Counted from the first letter of the stretch, positions 10,347 to 22,305 are shown. The stretch: DNA of 64,000 nucleotides from Adiantum capillus-veneris (GCA_014529385.2 CM043953.1:77920872-77984871), one strand, 5' to 3'. Notes: generated from the sequence alone by a model not told the origin. Program-made: numbers and translations.

Positions 10347-11207
10347 ATGCAAGCAGTAGAAAGGGCCAAGAAGAAGCTCAACCAGAAAGAAAAGTTGCAG
10401 GAGCTACCCGTATACCAAATGGATCCAGATTCAGTCAAAGCTGCCAAAGCAACCTATCTTTCAAAAGAACAGCTCGAAGATCATCACACCACAGTGTTCA
10501 CCGGCAGATTCAAGAGTGAGGAGGGACATTAGGTAGAGTTGCAACTTTTACCAAAAGAAGTGTATAATGTCACCGTGAAGCCTGAAACGAAAGAAGCTAA
10601 TCGCAGGCTAGGACTCAAAGATTACTATGAACAGGAGCCATGCGGTGTGGATTTCCAAAAAGCGTACGAGCTTTTATCCACGATCAAAGAAGATGGAACT
10701 GCCCAGATTTTTGACCCTCAAGGTAACAAAGTTGAAGTGGTGATCACCAAAGAAATAGTGGCAGAAGCACTCAGACTGCCCACCGAAGGATCGACATTGA
10801 GGGCAAGAGACAGGAAGACGACACATACTTTCACCAAAGAAACTGCTGCATCCACCTTTGCTGACCTTATTCACAAACAGGTTGAAGAGTCAGCAAGGTT
10901 ATACCACCAACACTTTCATTTCCTTGCCAAGAGGCCACCAAGGTATACCATGCCAAATCATGCGGTTTCCACCACTTTCACGCAAGTCCTCAAGTCAACA
11001 ACCAGGCAACCGATGGACCATGCACAATACGTTTTGACCACTTTGAAAGGCACAAAGAAAGAAGGAAAGATTAATTACCTGGGTGCACCAGAGGTATTGA
11101 CAAGAATTGCATACCATGCCTTTGCATGGCCGACAACCTACCACCTGCCCCAGACCAAAACACTTGGATACTGTCAGCTCAACCATCTCCTTGAGCTACA
11201 AGATTAG
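10347..11207 (+). pseudogene. Element B: ORF with plant-transposon-associated-like domain
   Basis: A frame open from the ATG at 10347 apart from a TAG at 10530 (where Gln would fit). It then runs to a TAG at 11205, about 285 residues in total. The N-terminus is basic and coiled-coil-prone (ERAKKKLNQKEKLQEL). The middle (about 10640-10800) has the pattern of a helical stretch, then KVEVVITKEIVAEALRLP, matching the 3' ORF of element A (about 3540-3665). The C-terminal half is rich in His, Thr and aromatic residues. No zinc knuckle, protease, RT or integrase follows before the polypurine tract at 11683, so B looks non-autonomous or internally deleted. Function unknown. Confidence 0.6.
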
Positions 11208-11682
11208 CCAAGAGATCCTACAAATTTGATGAAGAATTGGCTGAAAGCTCGATGAAAAGGCACAATAGTGAAAGCTCAGATAATGAAGAAAAGAGAGCAC
11301 GAAGGGAGGAAATGAAGAGAAAAACTGTTGCAACACATTAAGAAGAGCCTGTGGAAAAGCAATCCCGATTTGAAAGAGAGAAACACGCATACCAATGCAG
11401 TCGACAAGCACAAGGAAAGGACCTGGAAAAATGGGTGCCTAGTGGACTTTCCGAATGCTACTCACATGCATCGAAGGGCACCAGTGATCAGCAACCTCAC
11501 ATCAAGGTTTGTAGGGTACTCAACGGTGGAGCTCAAAACAAAGTAACTATGCAATTTTTGAAGTGCTAGATAAAGAAAGGAAAATCAGTTACCAAAAGGC
11601 ACTAAGTGCGCTTAAAGACCACCTCGCCAATTGCCAGCTCGAAGACTATTTCAGCCCATAAAGCTGTGTCAAGGGACGACAT
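11208..11682 (+). pseudogene. Element B: degraded C-terminal tail of the ORF
   Basis: After the TAG at 11205 the coding signal appears to move frame near 11200. A charged stretch (FDEELAESS, then EEKRARREEMKRK) runs to a TAA near 11338, and another open stretch (11351-11569) continues in the same frame. The rest to the polypurine tract has stops in every frame. Composition (Lys, Arg, Glu, Gln) resembles the charged middle of element A's 3' ORF. No known domain. Confidence 0.35.
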
Positions 11683-11700
11683 AGGCGAGGAGGGGGGGAA
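11683..11700 (+). other. Polypurine tract of element B
   Basis: Purine run GGCGAGGAGGGGGGGAA (one C) directly abuts TGTTAGCAGC at 11701. Confidence 0.65.
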
Positions 11701-12116
11701 TGTTAGCAGCAAGCTAATATGGATACCATTTTTTCGGTTTTCTCATTGTAAAACACTTATTATTTGATAAATTGAGAATATTGTAACTCCTAATTTCTTG
11801 GATAAACTTTGTAATTAATGAGCCGCGGCTACAAGCTTCCAAATTGTATCAACCTATCATTACCCATTTTTTATGGAACTCCTAGATTATTAGTTTTGAC
11901 CACCAAAAACCTTGGCTAAGGATAAAAGTTAATTTATATAAGTTATTATTAAGTTTTGGATAGTAGAAATGCAGAGTGAGCTAATGACACTCAGTCCTCT
12001 CCTTCTCGTGCTTCCCACTCCCTCCCCGGTTGTCACATTGCAATCATGTGTGTTGCATTGCAACCGCAGGTAAGAGCTCTATGCATTGACATAAACACAT
12101 CACAGTAATTCGTAGT
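11701..12116 (+). mobile_element. LTR of element B
   Basis: Starts TGTTAGCAGCAAGC immediately after a polypurine tract. A TATA box (TATATAA) is at 11935-11941, followed by T/C-rich sequence typical of R-U5. The 3' edge is uncertain; I place it just before the primer-site-like TTTTTGGCATCGCCGACC at about 12117. If that is a real primer site, the LTR also serves a second element to the right (12117-12660) and is shared head-to-tail. No second LTR copy was found in the window. Confidence 0.5.
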
Positions 12117-12660
12117 TTTTGGCATCGCCGACCCACAAAATAATTTCATCATAACTAGAAATTTACACTTTCAAATTAGAAACTAAGCATAGGCAAGGTA
12201 TTGGGGCATCATTGCTAAGCATTTAGATGCATTCTGGGTCGAAAATGACTAGGTCAAAAATCCACTGCAGTGAATAATCACAATTTTGGAACTTGACCTA
12301 AAGTGGGGTTTGAGACCATAAGCATGTGTGCTTAGGTCTTATAAACATGTCCAAGAAGTTTCATTACGTTTGGATGTAATTTGATGCTGTAATGGATGTG
12401 ATTTGTTTGCCGATGAGCGATTGGCTTTTGGTGATTTCAATCACTTGAGTGTAGCTTGAGTTAGATGCGAGTTGTTAGTTTTTTTTGAGAGATTGAAAAC
12501 CTCTTGTAGCCTTTATGCACTAGTCGAGTCAGTTTCAGCCCATGGATTGATAATTTAATCGTAGTTCTCGCTGATAGTGCAATAAGATAGGATGGTGAGG
12601 TTAGACATGCATCCCATAGCCCAATTCAAAATTCACCACTTTCTTCATCTGCTTTTGCAT
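12117..12660 (+). other. Leader-like stretch after LTR B, no gene
   Basis: Begins with a primer-binding-site-like TTTGGCATCGCCGACCC. It holds A/T-rich sequence with weak echoes of the B leader (TGAATAATCACAATTT at about 12270; CTTAGGTCTTATAAACATG near 12330). No open frame is supported. Confidence 0.35.
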
Positions 12661-14596
12661 CTTCCTAGGATATCGTCTCATTAGGAACCAATTTTTGAAC
12701 TTCCTCCTCAACTGCTTCATCCCTTACTTCTTTTTGTTCCTCCCAATCCAGAGGTGGTTTAAGCCACGCTTTAGAACGTGTCATCGCAGAAAATATCCAG
12801 ATCCTCCGACATGTCTTTTGAAGAATTGCATTATGGAGAACAATCTACTGACACTGTATTTGTTCCATGATCCAAAAAAACTTCAACATCGATTAAATTA
12901 CTCTGAGCCGCTTCCTTCGTGGCAGCCTGGTTCACTGGTGGTGCAGGCAACTGTGGTACCTGTCCATTCGGTACTTGCTGATTCCACCTTGGTGGATTCC
13001 AACTCTACTGATTCCAATTTTGTGGGTGCTGCCAATTCTGGTGTTGATTCCAATTTCCTCCCCAAGGCCAAAAATTTTGATATCCTCCAAACCTTGGTCG
13101 ATACCCTTGATTAAAATTTCCCCGAAATTACCGATTTGGATTAAAAGGTGGTCTCCACCTTGAGAATGGCTGTTACTGCCACTGCCATCCCTAATTATTA
13201 AATACTTTCGGTTGTCCTCTAGCATCATGAAATACTCCACTTACTTGTGCTAAATTCTACTGAATCCTCTCTGGGATTGGTCCCCAGAAATTTGGATTAT
13301 ACCAACAATTGGACGTGACATGACCATCTTTACCACATATGTCACAATGTAGTTTCTTACTAGACGACTCCTTCTTGACACCCAACTCTTTCAACTTCTT
13401 CTCCACCAACATTTCTGTTGTACTGCCTTTAGACTTCCCTTTGGACTTCTTCTTACCCTTCTTCGTATGTTTCCTCTTCTTTTCCTCCTTCTCTAACTCT
13501 GAATCTGAATCTGAACTTCCTTCGAAATCAGAATCATTGCTAGAATCTGAATTTGAATCTATGTCTGCATCTGTATCAGAATCTGACTCATCCTCACTTC
13601 TATCATTTGCTGATCTCTTCTTCTTTCTCCCCTTTTTTTTCTTCTTCTTGGATTTCTTTTTAGAGGAACTTGGGATAATAACTCCAAACCTCTTCTCTGC
13701 CCTTGTGGCAGTTTCTACCAAATTATCCAAACGTGCCCAACATCAACACCTGCAACGGCATTCTGCAACTCTTTCCGCAAACCATTCATATAATATCCGA
13801 CTAACATTTCATTTGTAGGCCTCTTTGCATAAGTAAGCCTATTCAAATATTGATTAAATTTCTGAGTATAATCCTCAAACTTCTGAGTATAATCCTCAAC
13901 AAACATTCTCCATTGCTAGCCTGCTTAATACCTTGACCTTATTAAGCACATCATGTGGTGCCTTCTCCTTACGGAATCTATTAAAAAATGCATTTCTCAA
14001 TGCATCATAATCTGCAAAATGTCCCACATTAAAATTACTTAACCATTGCATGGCTTTCCCCTCCAATGTCGCTTGAATTGTCGCATCTTGGCTGCTGCAT
14101 CATATACTCCGTCAAATCCTCTGGCCTGCCATCTTGTCTCAAATTGAGCTACATGGCAATCAAGGTCCTGTTTGGGTTTCCTTGAAAAGGTTCCAAACTT
14201 GACGCGTAAATCCGCTCTAGCCGCTGCCGCCATATTCCTTTGCATATTGGGAGATAATTGCCCTGCTGAGGATGATGATAATGATGATCACAGTACTACT
14301 GTTTGCCTTGGGATATTTCCGCCAATTCCCAAAGGATCATACTCTAACCTTCTTCTTGTTAGAAACAATTGCTGCAACACAACACCGCCAACATATCATG
14401 GGGCTACTGGCCTATTCTCCTCAGCCTCATGAAAGATACCACCATACTCCTCAATATCCTCTAAGTCCTCTATACTCGGCTCTGATTCTTCTTCCAAATT
14501 GTCAATTAGAACACCTCTGTCTTCCCGACCTTCCTGCACTGCTGCAAATTGTTCCTCTTCCTGGTGCGTCAATTCCTGCTGCCTCGTAGCCAACCT
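12661..14596 (-). pseudogene. Element C: Ty3-type gag (broken)
   Basis: Capsid/nucleocapsid gene read right to left. The N-terminal part (14593-14396) is Glu-rich. The capsid-like part (14245-14039) has HVAQFETRWQARGFD and later KRHWRGKP. MLVGYYMNGL (about 13800) also fits a capsid. A highly charged linker follows (13690-13400: Lys runs, then a Ser/Asp/Glu run, then Lys again), then one CCHC zinc knuckle CDICGKDGHVTSNC (about 13350-13308). After the knuckle, one frame at about 13145-12935 is Trp/Asn/Gln/Gly-rich (for example GGNWNQHQNWQ) with two stops at Gln-compatible positions. Frameshifts separate the blocks. Its pol is not present; the sequence ends against element B. Confidence 0.75.
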
Positions 14597-15273
14597 TGTC
14601 TAATAAGAATGTGTTGATTGTTGTAAATTATCCAGAACTGATTACCTGATGGAACTTGACTTCTTCAAACCAAAACTGTCATAATAACTACCAGTGCCTT
14701 TTCACTTCGACTTCATCCTGGCACTCAACCTTCCCATAGAAGAGAGTAAATCCGACCATGAACACACATCACTAACGCAGTAATTGCTAGTCTATTATTA
14801 ACCTTAAACATCCACACTTCCAACACCATGCACTCATAACAAACTGCCCAACAACTTCTCAGATGCATTTATAGAAATCCGCCATCGTTACAAACTTTCG
14901 TTAACTCTCACAGACATACTCTGCAGATAATCACTACTTCATCTATGTATTCATAGCACGAGGTTGACAAGAATACAGAAATGAAAGAAGACAACAATGT
15001 ATGAAAAAACTATATTCACTTCCTTGATAGAGATAGAATTTTCCATTACATCTGCTGCATCAGTGTATCTCTCCTCTCGCTATGCCGAACACCCTTTCAC
15101 AAAAAACATCACATCCCTTCACAAAGATCCCAAAAGACACATTATCCTATTAAGGTCCATTACATAAGTTAAAACCCAAAAAGACAAATCCACCGTGGTG
15201 AAGCCTTAACACGCATGTACATTTGATTTGCAATTAGCAAACAATAATTTGCTTCTTCTTCTACAGTTCTCAT
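14597..15273. other. Stretch without recognised gene
   Basis: Nothing is supported. On position it could hold the 5' LTR and leader of element C, which would then have inserted into element D. No LTR partner or clear primer site was found. Confidence 0.3.
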
Positions 15274-15573
15274 TCATGCCTTACCCCATCCCTCTGGGAA
15301 GGTCTTGTTTTTTAAGTACTTGATTATACGAGTACTCCATTTGGGTGCTTGTACTACTAAAACTAGGGTTGCATGTTCCACTGGAGGTTGCTTTGTAAAG
15401 ATATCACATGATTTTACATAAATATGGACACTATTTTCCATGTTTTTCCAGTAGACCCCTAGTCTTTTTAGTTTTTGGTATGTTTGCATTTCTCCATTGT
15501 GAAACCCCATATGTTGTATATGAGCTTGTTTGAGGTAGTATTCATATTCTTCTGGCTGTATACAAAGTCTCAA
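15274..15573 (-). pseudogene. Element D: integrase zinc-binding fragment
   Basis: The integrase N-terminal block is recognisable: AHIQHMGFHNGEMQTYQKLKRL, then YWKNM and KSCDIF, where the second Cys of the usual C-x2-C is replaced by Phe. Near the end APKWSTRIIKYLKN matches the start of the core. The DDE core itself is missing, so D is truncated at about 15.27 kb, probably by the arrival of element C. Confidence 0.75.
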
Positions 15574-16381
15574 AATCCCATCCTTACCCTGCTTGTACAG
15601 TCGTCCTGCTAAAACCTGGAGATTTCTATTTTGATGTATGATTGATGGTTGTCTTTCTACCTGTAATGATCCGATTGTAAGTAGAGGGATGACCTCTTCA
15701 CTTCACCTTGAAACCATTTCAATGTTAAACAGATACAAATTTGGAAGATCATCATCAATTCCTTCAAGTGCTTCCCCATGGAACAGTCTCAAAAGATGAT
15801 ATGCTCGTGTGTGTGTGTAGTTCCCTTTTGAGAGACTACTGTGAAATCAAACTCAAGCAATAGGATAAACCAGCGAATAATCCCTCCAGTGTTGCAAGGT
15901 TTGTTTACCAGATATAACAGTGCTTGGTGATCCACAAAGAAAACGAAATTGTTTGCAAGAAGGTAATGTCTAAATTTTTTGACAGCATATCATTCCTAGA
16001 CCTTATTTGTCGATAGTGGTATAATTTTTCTCCGTGTTGTTCAATTGCCTACTAGAGTAGCAAATGGGAAAATCCATTTTTTCTCTCCTAACTGGGCTAA
16101 TATGCACCCTATGGCATAGTTTGATGCATCAACATGAACGTGAAAGATATTGCTCCCATCAAGGGCTTGCAAAATTGGAGCAGATAATCTCTACACTAAT
16201 TTGTGAAAAGCTTGCTCACATTCTTTCATCCATTCAAATTTAGCAATGAGGGAATACAAGGCTTAGCTATTATACATGTATATGAAGTACCTATAGTACC
16301 CACAATGACCCATAAACTTGCCTGTACTTCTTTTATTTTCGATTGTCTTGGTAGTGCGCAATTATTTGTATATTTTCTTGA
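15574..16381 (-). pseudogene. Element D: RNase H region (heavily decayed)
   Basis: Between the integrase and RT fragments the minus strand carries remnants in all frames, for example a block reading ILLLEFDFTVVS near 15850 and another reading DHQALLYL-like near 15920, both typical of Ty3 RNase H. Stops and frameshifts are too many to reconstruct. Assignment rests on order between RT and integrase. Confidence 0.5.
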
Positions 16382-16651
16382 TCAGTGGAAATCCTGTTTT
16401 TGGACAATGTGGCCCAAAATTTTACCTTCTCTTACCATGAAGACACATTTTTTAGGGTTTAAGAAAATATGATAAGTTCTGCACTTTTTAAAGACTTTCT
16501 CTTGGTGCGTTATGTGATCACTTCTCAGGTGAGAATGAACACAAAGATCATCCATGTATATCTCTAAAAATTGTTTGAGATATTCCTTGAATGCATGACT
16601 CATTAGTCTTTGAAAAGTGGCAGGTGCATTGGTCGGGCCTCCTCTTCCCAA
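16382..16651 (-). pseudogene. Element D: reverse transcriptase fragment
   Basis: Palm-domain blocks TNAPATFQRLM, FLEIYMDDLCVHS (catalytic YMDD) and FLNPKKCVFMV...ILGHIV. The upstream fingers are largely lost. It ends in a TGA near the RNase H junction. Clear Ty3 RT. Confidence 0.88.
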
Positions 16652-16742
16652 AGATGAGGTCGTATTTGCAGTAACTCAGATAGAGTTAGCATACAATGGA
16701 TAGGGGACAACATCATCTCATGAAGAGTTTTGGTATCCATCA

Positions 16743-17700
16743 TCAGATGGTACTTTTTTTTACTTTTGATCTGGTTTCATGGGTGCCTATGAATGAAGGT
16801 AACATCTTCAACAACCGGGGTTTGCTGTCTTCCAACATTTCCATACCTGCAACACCATGCAATGATCGGATATCATTTGGGTAGAGCTCATGTTCGAGGT
16901 GGATCTCAGTGATAGGAGCTGACTGAAGTGTTGCAATTCCATATTTTCTGTTTTGGATATCCTCCCATAGATCTTGTGGACATTGTTCTTCTACTTCAAG
17001 AATTGGCATAGGTGTTTGTGAATACATTCCATCTATTGTATTGGTTGCCATCCTTGTATCCAAAGGCGTTCCATTTTCGGAATCTTTTTGGTCTCTGTCT
17101 TTGATCCCTCGCTTCTTTAACTCTTGAATTGTTTTGCGGATTAACACTTCAGTCCTTGGAGCAGTCGGAACTGGTGGTTCCATAAAAGCTTGAGCGGCCT
17201 AGATCATCTCTTTGCACATCTTTAGCCTCTCTTTTTCATACCCCAAGTGAGGGTACGTTAGCCACCTATCCTCCTAGGTTTGGTTGGGCTTTAACCTAGC
17301 TTCATAAGCTTTCAAGATTGCGTCTAAGGGTTCAAAGACCTTGTTCACCAAGACAGATCCTCCCGACTGTATTGCTGATGGTTTTGTTACATCTCCCTTT
17401 TTCTTAAGGTCTCTTTCCATTCTCAATTGTTCCTTTGTTTGCAGTAATTTGGTTTCCAAAGCCATTTTTTCTTTCTCTCTTTTGGCTTTTATCTTGTCTT
17501 GTTTTGCCTTCCTGGATTTCCTAGGGGTTCTAACAGACAAATTTTATATCTCTATTTGGCTGACTAGGACGTTCCTTTTGCAGCCTCATGTGCTTGGGCT
17601 CTTGTTACCGCGTTTATCAAAACAGTTGGTTCTATTTCTGATCCACTTGAGCTTGGTACAATTTTGATGTTGTTCATGGTTGCTTTCCGGTTGTTATCAT
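16743..17700 (-). pseudogene. Element D: region between gag and RT
   Basis: Two open pieces, 17183-16743 (146 residues, rich in Pro, Glu and Thr, with LLKMLPSFIGTHETRSK near its end) and 17540-17274 (Lys/Glu/Leu-rich, predicted coiled coil REKEKMALETKLLQTKEQL). Both lie in the gag-RT interval where protease is expected, but no D-S/T/G-G motif was found. Treated as linker or protease-flanking sequence of the same polyprotein. Confidence 0.45.
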
Positions 17701-19240
17701 GGTTTTTTGGACAATGTGGAATAAGATGGTCATTTGTACATCCCTCACACTACCCAAAGAGTTTGATACTCTCTCGTTTGTGTGGAAAACTTCTTGCCCA
17801 ATGATCACTGTCGCATTCATAGAATGGCCCTACTGTTGGTGGTGGATAAGCTTGCAGATCCCCCATTGGTTTTCCTGTTATAGGAGGATATCCGCTAGGT
17901 TTGTAGTTCTGGGTGCCATAAACATAAACATATTTTCATCGACCAAGTAATGGGATTTTGTTGGTTGTGCTATATGATGATTCTGGCCTATCCTCAAGAA
18001 CCATCCATGGAATTTGTCCCTCCGAAGCATATGCATTTCTGCCAAACCCTCTTTCATAGGTATTTTCTAAATCTTCTCGATATGAAACTACCTGGACCAT
18101 ACTCTGATTAGAAGGTGCTTCTATAGGTTGTGAAATCCTTACCATGGCTCTGTTTTCCTTGCGTAAAGGAGGCTGATTCCCCAACATAGGTTGAGGTTTT
18201 CCCTGCCCTTGGACTACATTATTTTGTCCTACTTGGTATCTTGGAGGGGTTGGTAACTGTTGCCCTCCATGTGGCCCGTATTGTCTTTCTCTAACATAGT
18301 TTCTATTATAGAAACATTTGTGGGTCTCATGGTTTGTCCATTTTTGTTCAGAAGCACACCATTTCAGTACAAACAGTACGTTTACTCCTGGCCTCTATTG
18401 GAGGTTGCACCACCGAGCTGGATGAGCTCCTCCACAAGTGTCACATTTTCTGGTGGGATGTTGTTGTGTGTTTGGGTTTGTCTGTTTCCTTGGTTCATCC
18501 TTCTGATCACTTCCTCGATCATTTGATCAACGTCCGGAACAGTTGGATTTTGCCCGTCCAATTTTATTATGGATTCACTAGTGGTTGAAGAGGTGCTACT
18601 CATCCCTTGGTATGTGTCCTTTGTCAGCTCTCCATATGCCTTGCAATTGTCTACCAAATACAACGCCTCTTTTGTGACTTGCTCAAAAGTAACACATGCC
18701 TTTAAGTGCAAGTCTTTTTTTGAGGGTGTCATTTCGCAATCCTTCTATGGAAAGGATTGACAGTCTCTCATCCTGAGGTAGTTCTCTAGCAGGGCATCTT
18801 TCTATGTATTGCATAAATCGTAGCGAGGCTTCCTTCACCTTTTCCTTCTCCTTTTGTCTAAATGCATAGATCTGGGAGACAATATTATGCTTAATTCCTC
18901 TCTTTGAGATTCCTCAATGAATTCTCGGAGAAGTTGCTAGATACTTGGGAATTCTAGGTGTTTAAAGGTTGAAACCAGGTCAAGGTCGTTCCTTCTAGAG
19001 TCAACCCAAATCCTTCATATTGAGTATGGAAATCGGTTATCTGTTCCACCCTAACACTTGTTTGAAGATTGAAACATGAGCATACGGATCTGATGATCCA
19101 CTATACTTTTTGGGTACACACTTTTCCACTTGAGATGGTCGCATGCATCTGAACTCCGCAACCATCCTTGGTCTTCCTGATGTGGCCTCTCTAGCTTTAT
19201 ATTCTCCCCTTGGCACTATAATTGGTATCCTATCCGCCAT
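17701..19240 (-). pseudogene. Element D: gag (broken)
   Basis: Capsid signals include KYSGSSDPYAHVSIF (about 19110-19070) and LEGTTLTWFQPL (about 18995-18960), which match the F-x-G-x-x-DP and G-x-A-x-x-WF blocks of plant Ty3 Gag. Toward the C-terminus is a zinc knuckle CEGCTNDHLIPHC (about 17750-17710) of the C-x2-C-x3-H-x4-C kind, and upstream a degenerate one (YECDSDHWARSF). The same spacing occurs in element K (CNRCGIDHLIAQC), so D and K probably belong to one lineage. Several stops and frameshifts. Confidence 0.7.
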
Positions 19241-19384
19241 ACGCTCACCAAGTCATTCTGTTCGATCTCGTGTAATAGTCGGAGGGATTCTAGTTGTGTA
19301 AGTCAAATTAGGTCATACACTGCCCCTTTGTGTGTTCTCAGAAGCCCTAGCCCCCGTTGACCCCATAGGCCCTGTGTTCGGGAA

Positions 19385-20232
19385 TCATTGATGTCCAAAA
19401 GAATCTTCCACTTTGGTTCTTACTGGACTTACATTCCCAGTTTTTGGTCTCGTGTGAGTAGTCGTGGTTTTAACTTCTTCTAAATTTACATGGTATTGGT
19501 GGAGTGGTCCCCCAAAATATGTATATTGCTCTAGCTCCTTACGATCCATAGAAGAGTATTTTTGGCCATGCTTATCCATTATACCACTTGGATACTTCTC
19601 CCCTCTGTGTAAGTAAAAACATATAGTTTTTTGCGGTCAATCAGTTCCTTGATGCGGGGTTCATCGCATCTATAATAGAGTGTTTGCTCTCCATTATTGA
19701 ATTTATATAGTCCCACATAAGTGTTTTCTATATTAAGCTGCTCTCTCTTGTTAGTGCTTCTGAGCACCATGTTTTGCTTATCTATTTTGGGTGGCTCATA
19801 TGCTATCTCTTCATCTACCTTGTCCTTGGTGCCAATCATTCCCCATTTGTCTACATAAAGGGGTTGTGAACCACTAGGTACATTATTCCCTCTCTGTAAA
19901 AGTATCTATCTCCATCACATCTACAAGGTCCTTGAACTCACTTGGATTATTTTCCAACTTAACACAATAGCGGTTCATTCCATCCTTATTAATTTTGGCC
20001 TTAAGCACATTTCCAAATGAAACTTTAAATACAACAATTTTACGTCAGATACAAGTTGTGAAGGACTTGCCCCCATGGAGGTTACTTCCTTAGGGTTCAA
20101 CTTGTTGGATTCCTCAGCCATTAGGGTGTATGATCTTTCTGAGGAGGTGTCAAAAAAGCTTTTCTCTACAAGGGATTCTAAAGGAAGCACTGGTCTTTGA
20201 TTCACGCTACCTTCAGTTGAGTGATAGCTCAT
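19385..20232 (-). pseudogene. Element D: N-terminal gag region
   Basis: Three open pieces read right to left (20232-19975, 19839-19579, 19579-19385) precede the capsid block. They are hydrophilic and lack known motifs. An Asp/Glu- and Lys-rich stretch and repeated short Tyr-containing segments (TYVGLYKF, TLYYRCDEPR) are visible. Their order, strand and lack of any other assignment make them the N-terminal extension of D's Gag. Confidence 0.4.
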
Positions 20233-20600
20233 TTGGTCTATAATGCTGGCATTCGTATTCTAGTACAATCTTTTTGATCGCAAATACATGATAAATTGAT
20301 ATTGCAAAATCCAAACCGGGTTACCTCATTAGCTAATTTGAATTCCCCGTTTTGGTCTTACTTGTTGGGTTGTATTATCTAGCACTTGCAACATGTCAAA
20401 AAGTGCTTGATAGCTATGAGTTTACAGTTGTTCCTATTAGTTCGAGCTTTCAATCGACAAAATTTAACTAGGTTTTTCAATGCTCTACAATTTTACTCAC
20501 AACATCAACAATTGAGGTCCAATTTCAATTTTGAAAAAGCCACCAGGTTCCTGGGGACTACCTCTCTCTGTGGTCAAATTTTGCTCTTATGCTGACTCAG
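20233..20600. other. Stretch without recognised gene
   Basis: A/T-rich, possibly D leader. No gene is seen. Confidence 0.3.
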
Positions 20601-20605
20601 AGGAA

Positions 20606-21180
20606 CATGGACCACGATCCATGTTGGGAGGACAAATTGAATTTTCTTGGTACCAACAGAATCAACATGATTAGTAGGTCATTTTGTACTAGAAAGTCTA
20701 AAAATGCATTTTTGGATTTTAGAATTAGGTCACTTTTGTCAGTTGCTCAGAATGCTTGACAGTTTTGGACATTGGCTTGAATTTGGAGATCCTAATTCAG
20801 CTTTGAAATGATCACTAGAGTCCTTGGGATGTTCCCTAGATATAGTGCAAGTTTTGGATCAATTTGTGTTAGAGGAACATGGATCGCGATCCATATACCT
20901 AGTTGGCAGATTGAACTGAAACTTAGCACATAGCTTTTCTTTGGCTCCTTGATGTCAACTTTAGGGTTTTTGTAGTATTTGGACTTTTTAGGTCAACCAA
21001 AAATCAATTCTTTGGTCTGTTCTAGTGGTTTTTCCTTGGATCTGTTTTATGCCCTTTTGGCACACCTTTTGACCTTTACTGATAATAGTGGTTTGGGAAA
21101 AAGTACTTCAAATCTTATCACTTTTTTATATGTCAAATATTAGCTCAAACTTGCCAAAAGGTACATGGATCATGATGCAT
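20606..21180 (+). repeat. Second array of CGCG-type palindromic repeats
   Basis: Palindromes at 20606-20623 (CATGGACCACGATCCATG), 20879-20894 (perfect ATGGATCGCGATCCAT) and 21163-21182 (ACATGGATCATGATGCATGT), about 271 and 286 bp apart. The first two are each preceded by AGAGGAACA and by a conserved block (TTTGAAA...ACTAGAGTCCTTGGGA... or its diverged form), so these are diverged tandem units. The central ATCGCGAT is shared with the element B array though the outer bases differ. Confidence 0.7.
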
Positions 21181-21275
21181 GTTTGGCATAATTTTGGCAT
21201 GATATTTTGTGAGGTTGTTGTTAAGTATGGAGCCTGATTTACCCCTTGTAATTTTTTGTATTAAAAACACACATT

Positions 21276-21734
21276 TGTAAGGCCCCCATTATGAGGAGGA
21301 ACCATCGTGCGTGAAGAAAAATCACTCGCCAAAAACCAAAATTTGCATGGCCAATCTCACCAGAATATTCCTTTTCTCCTGAATATTATGACCGGGCGAC
21401 GGTCGAAAAGTGGTCGGAAAATGACCGGTCGTTTGGCCGGCTGGCCGAATTCAATGGCCAGTGGCCGATTTCAAAGGAGGACTTGTCTTCTCAAGGGCGA
21501 CCACACATGGGCGGATTGGAGGGTCCAATTTAGACTTATCTACACAAGGGCGGCTACACATGGCTGCCTCTCATGAGAGAGGGTAGCCCTTTTGGCCTAT
21601 AAAAGGAGGCCATTTCTACACACATTTCATAGTGTGAAGTTGATGCAACAAGGTGGGTGTGAGGTGGTGAGAGTGAAGCAAGGTGGGAGCTCTATTAAGG
21701 GTATAATCCTTTGTAACCTACTTCTCTTGCGTCT
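21276..21734 (+). mobile_element. Probable solo or truncated LTR (E)
   Basis: Begins TGTAAGGCCCCC and carries a good TATA box (CCTATAAAAGG, 21596-21607) with T/C-rich sequence after it. The 3' edge abuts truncated gag F2. No partner copy was found. It is rich in CCGG/GGCCGG steps, unlike its surroundings. LTR identity is inferred from the promoter and ends. Confidence 0.4.
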
Positions 21735-21906
21735 TCATAGTTGACCTTCTCTCAAACACATGGATGCAGGCGATGCAGGCAAGCTAGGAACTTTGGTAGC
21801 TTGAAACAATACGCATTGACCACTTGGGTGACAACAACCAAATCCTTCCAGCTTGCTTTAAACTCATTGACAAAAGAATCAAAATTTTCACTTACTTCTT
21901 GCCCCA
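21735..21906 (-). pseudogene. Element F2: gag fragment, distal piece
   Basis: About 85-90% similar by eye to 27795-28055 of element F1, a minus-strand gag. Interrupted at 21906 by insertion G; the proximal piece resumes at 23797. It has only one copy of the 92-bp unit that is duplicated in F1. Confidence 0.75.
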
Positions 21907-22218
21907 TGTTGACTGGATATACTACTGAGTCAGATACGTATTAACCCTACAATCATAATTATGCTTAGTCAGTGAGATGTTTCTCAGTCAGGATTATGTT
22001 GAGTCGGATGTTAGTGAGTCAGATTTCTGATGAGTTGGATTTTTGTTGGGTCGGATTTCCATTGAGTCGGATTTCTGCTGGGTCAGATGTTGGTTAAACA
22101 GATGTTGGTCAATCAGATCTTGTTTAGTCAGATTCTGTTAGGCCGTAGGCTAAAGCTATAAATTGTAATGATGTTGAGTAATTTTAAGAACGATTCTATA
22201 CACAAATCAGTATTACGA

Positions 22219-22305
<87 letters not shown>

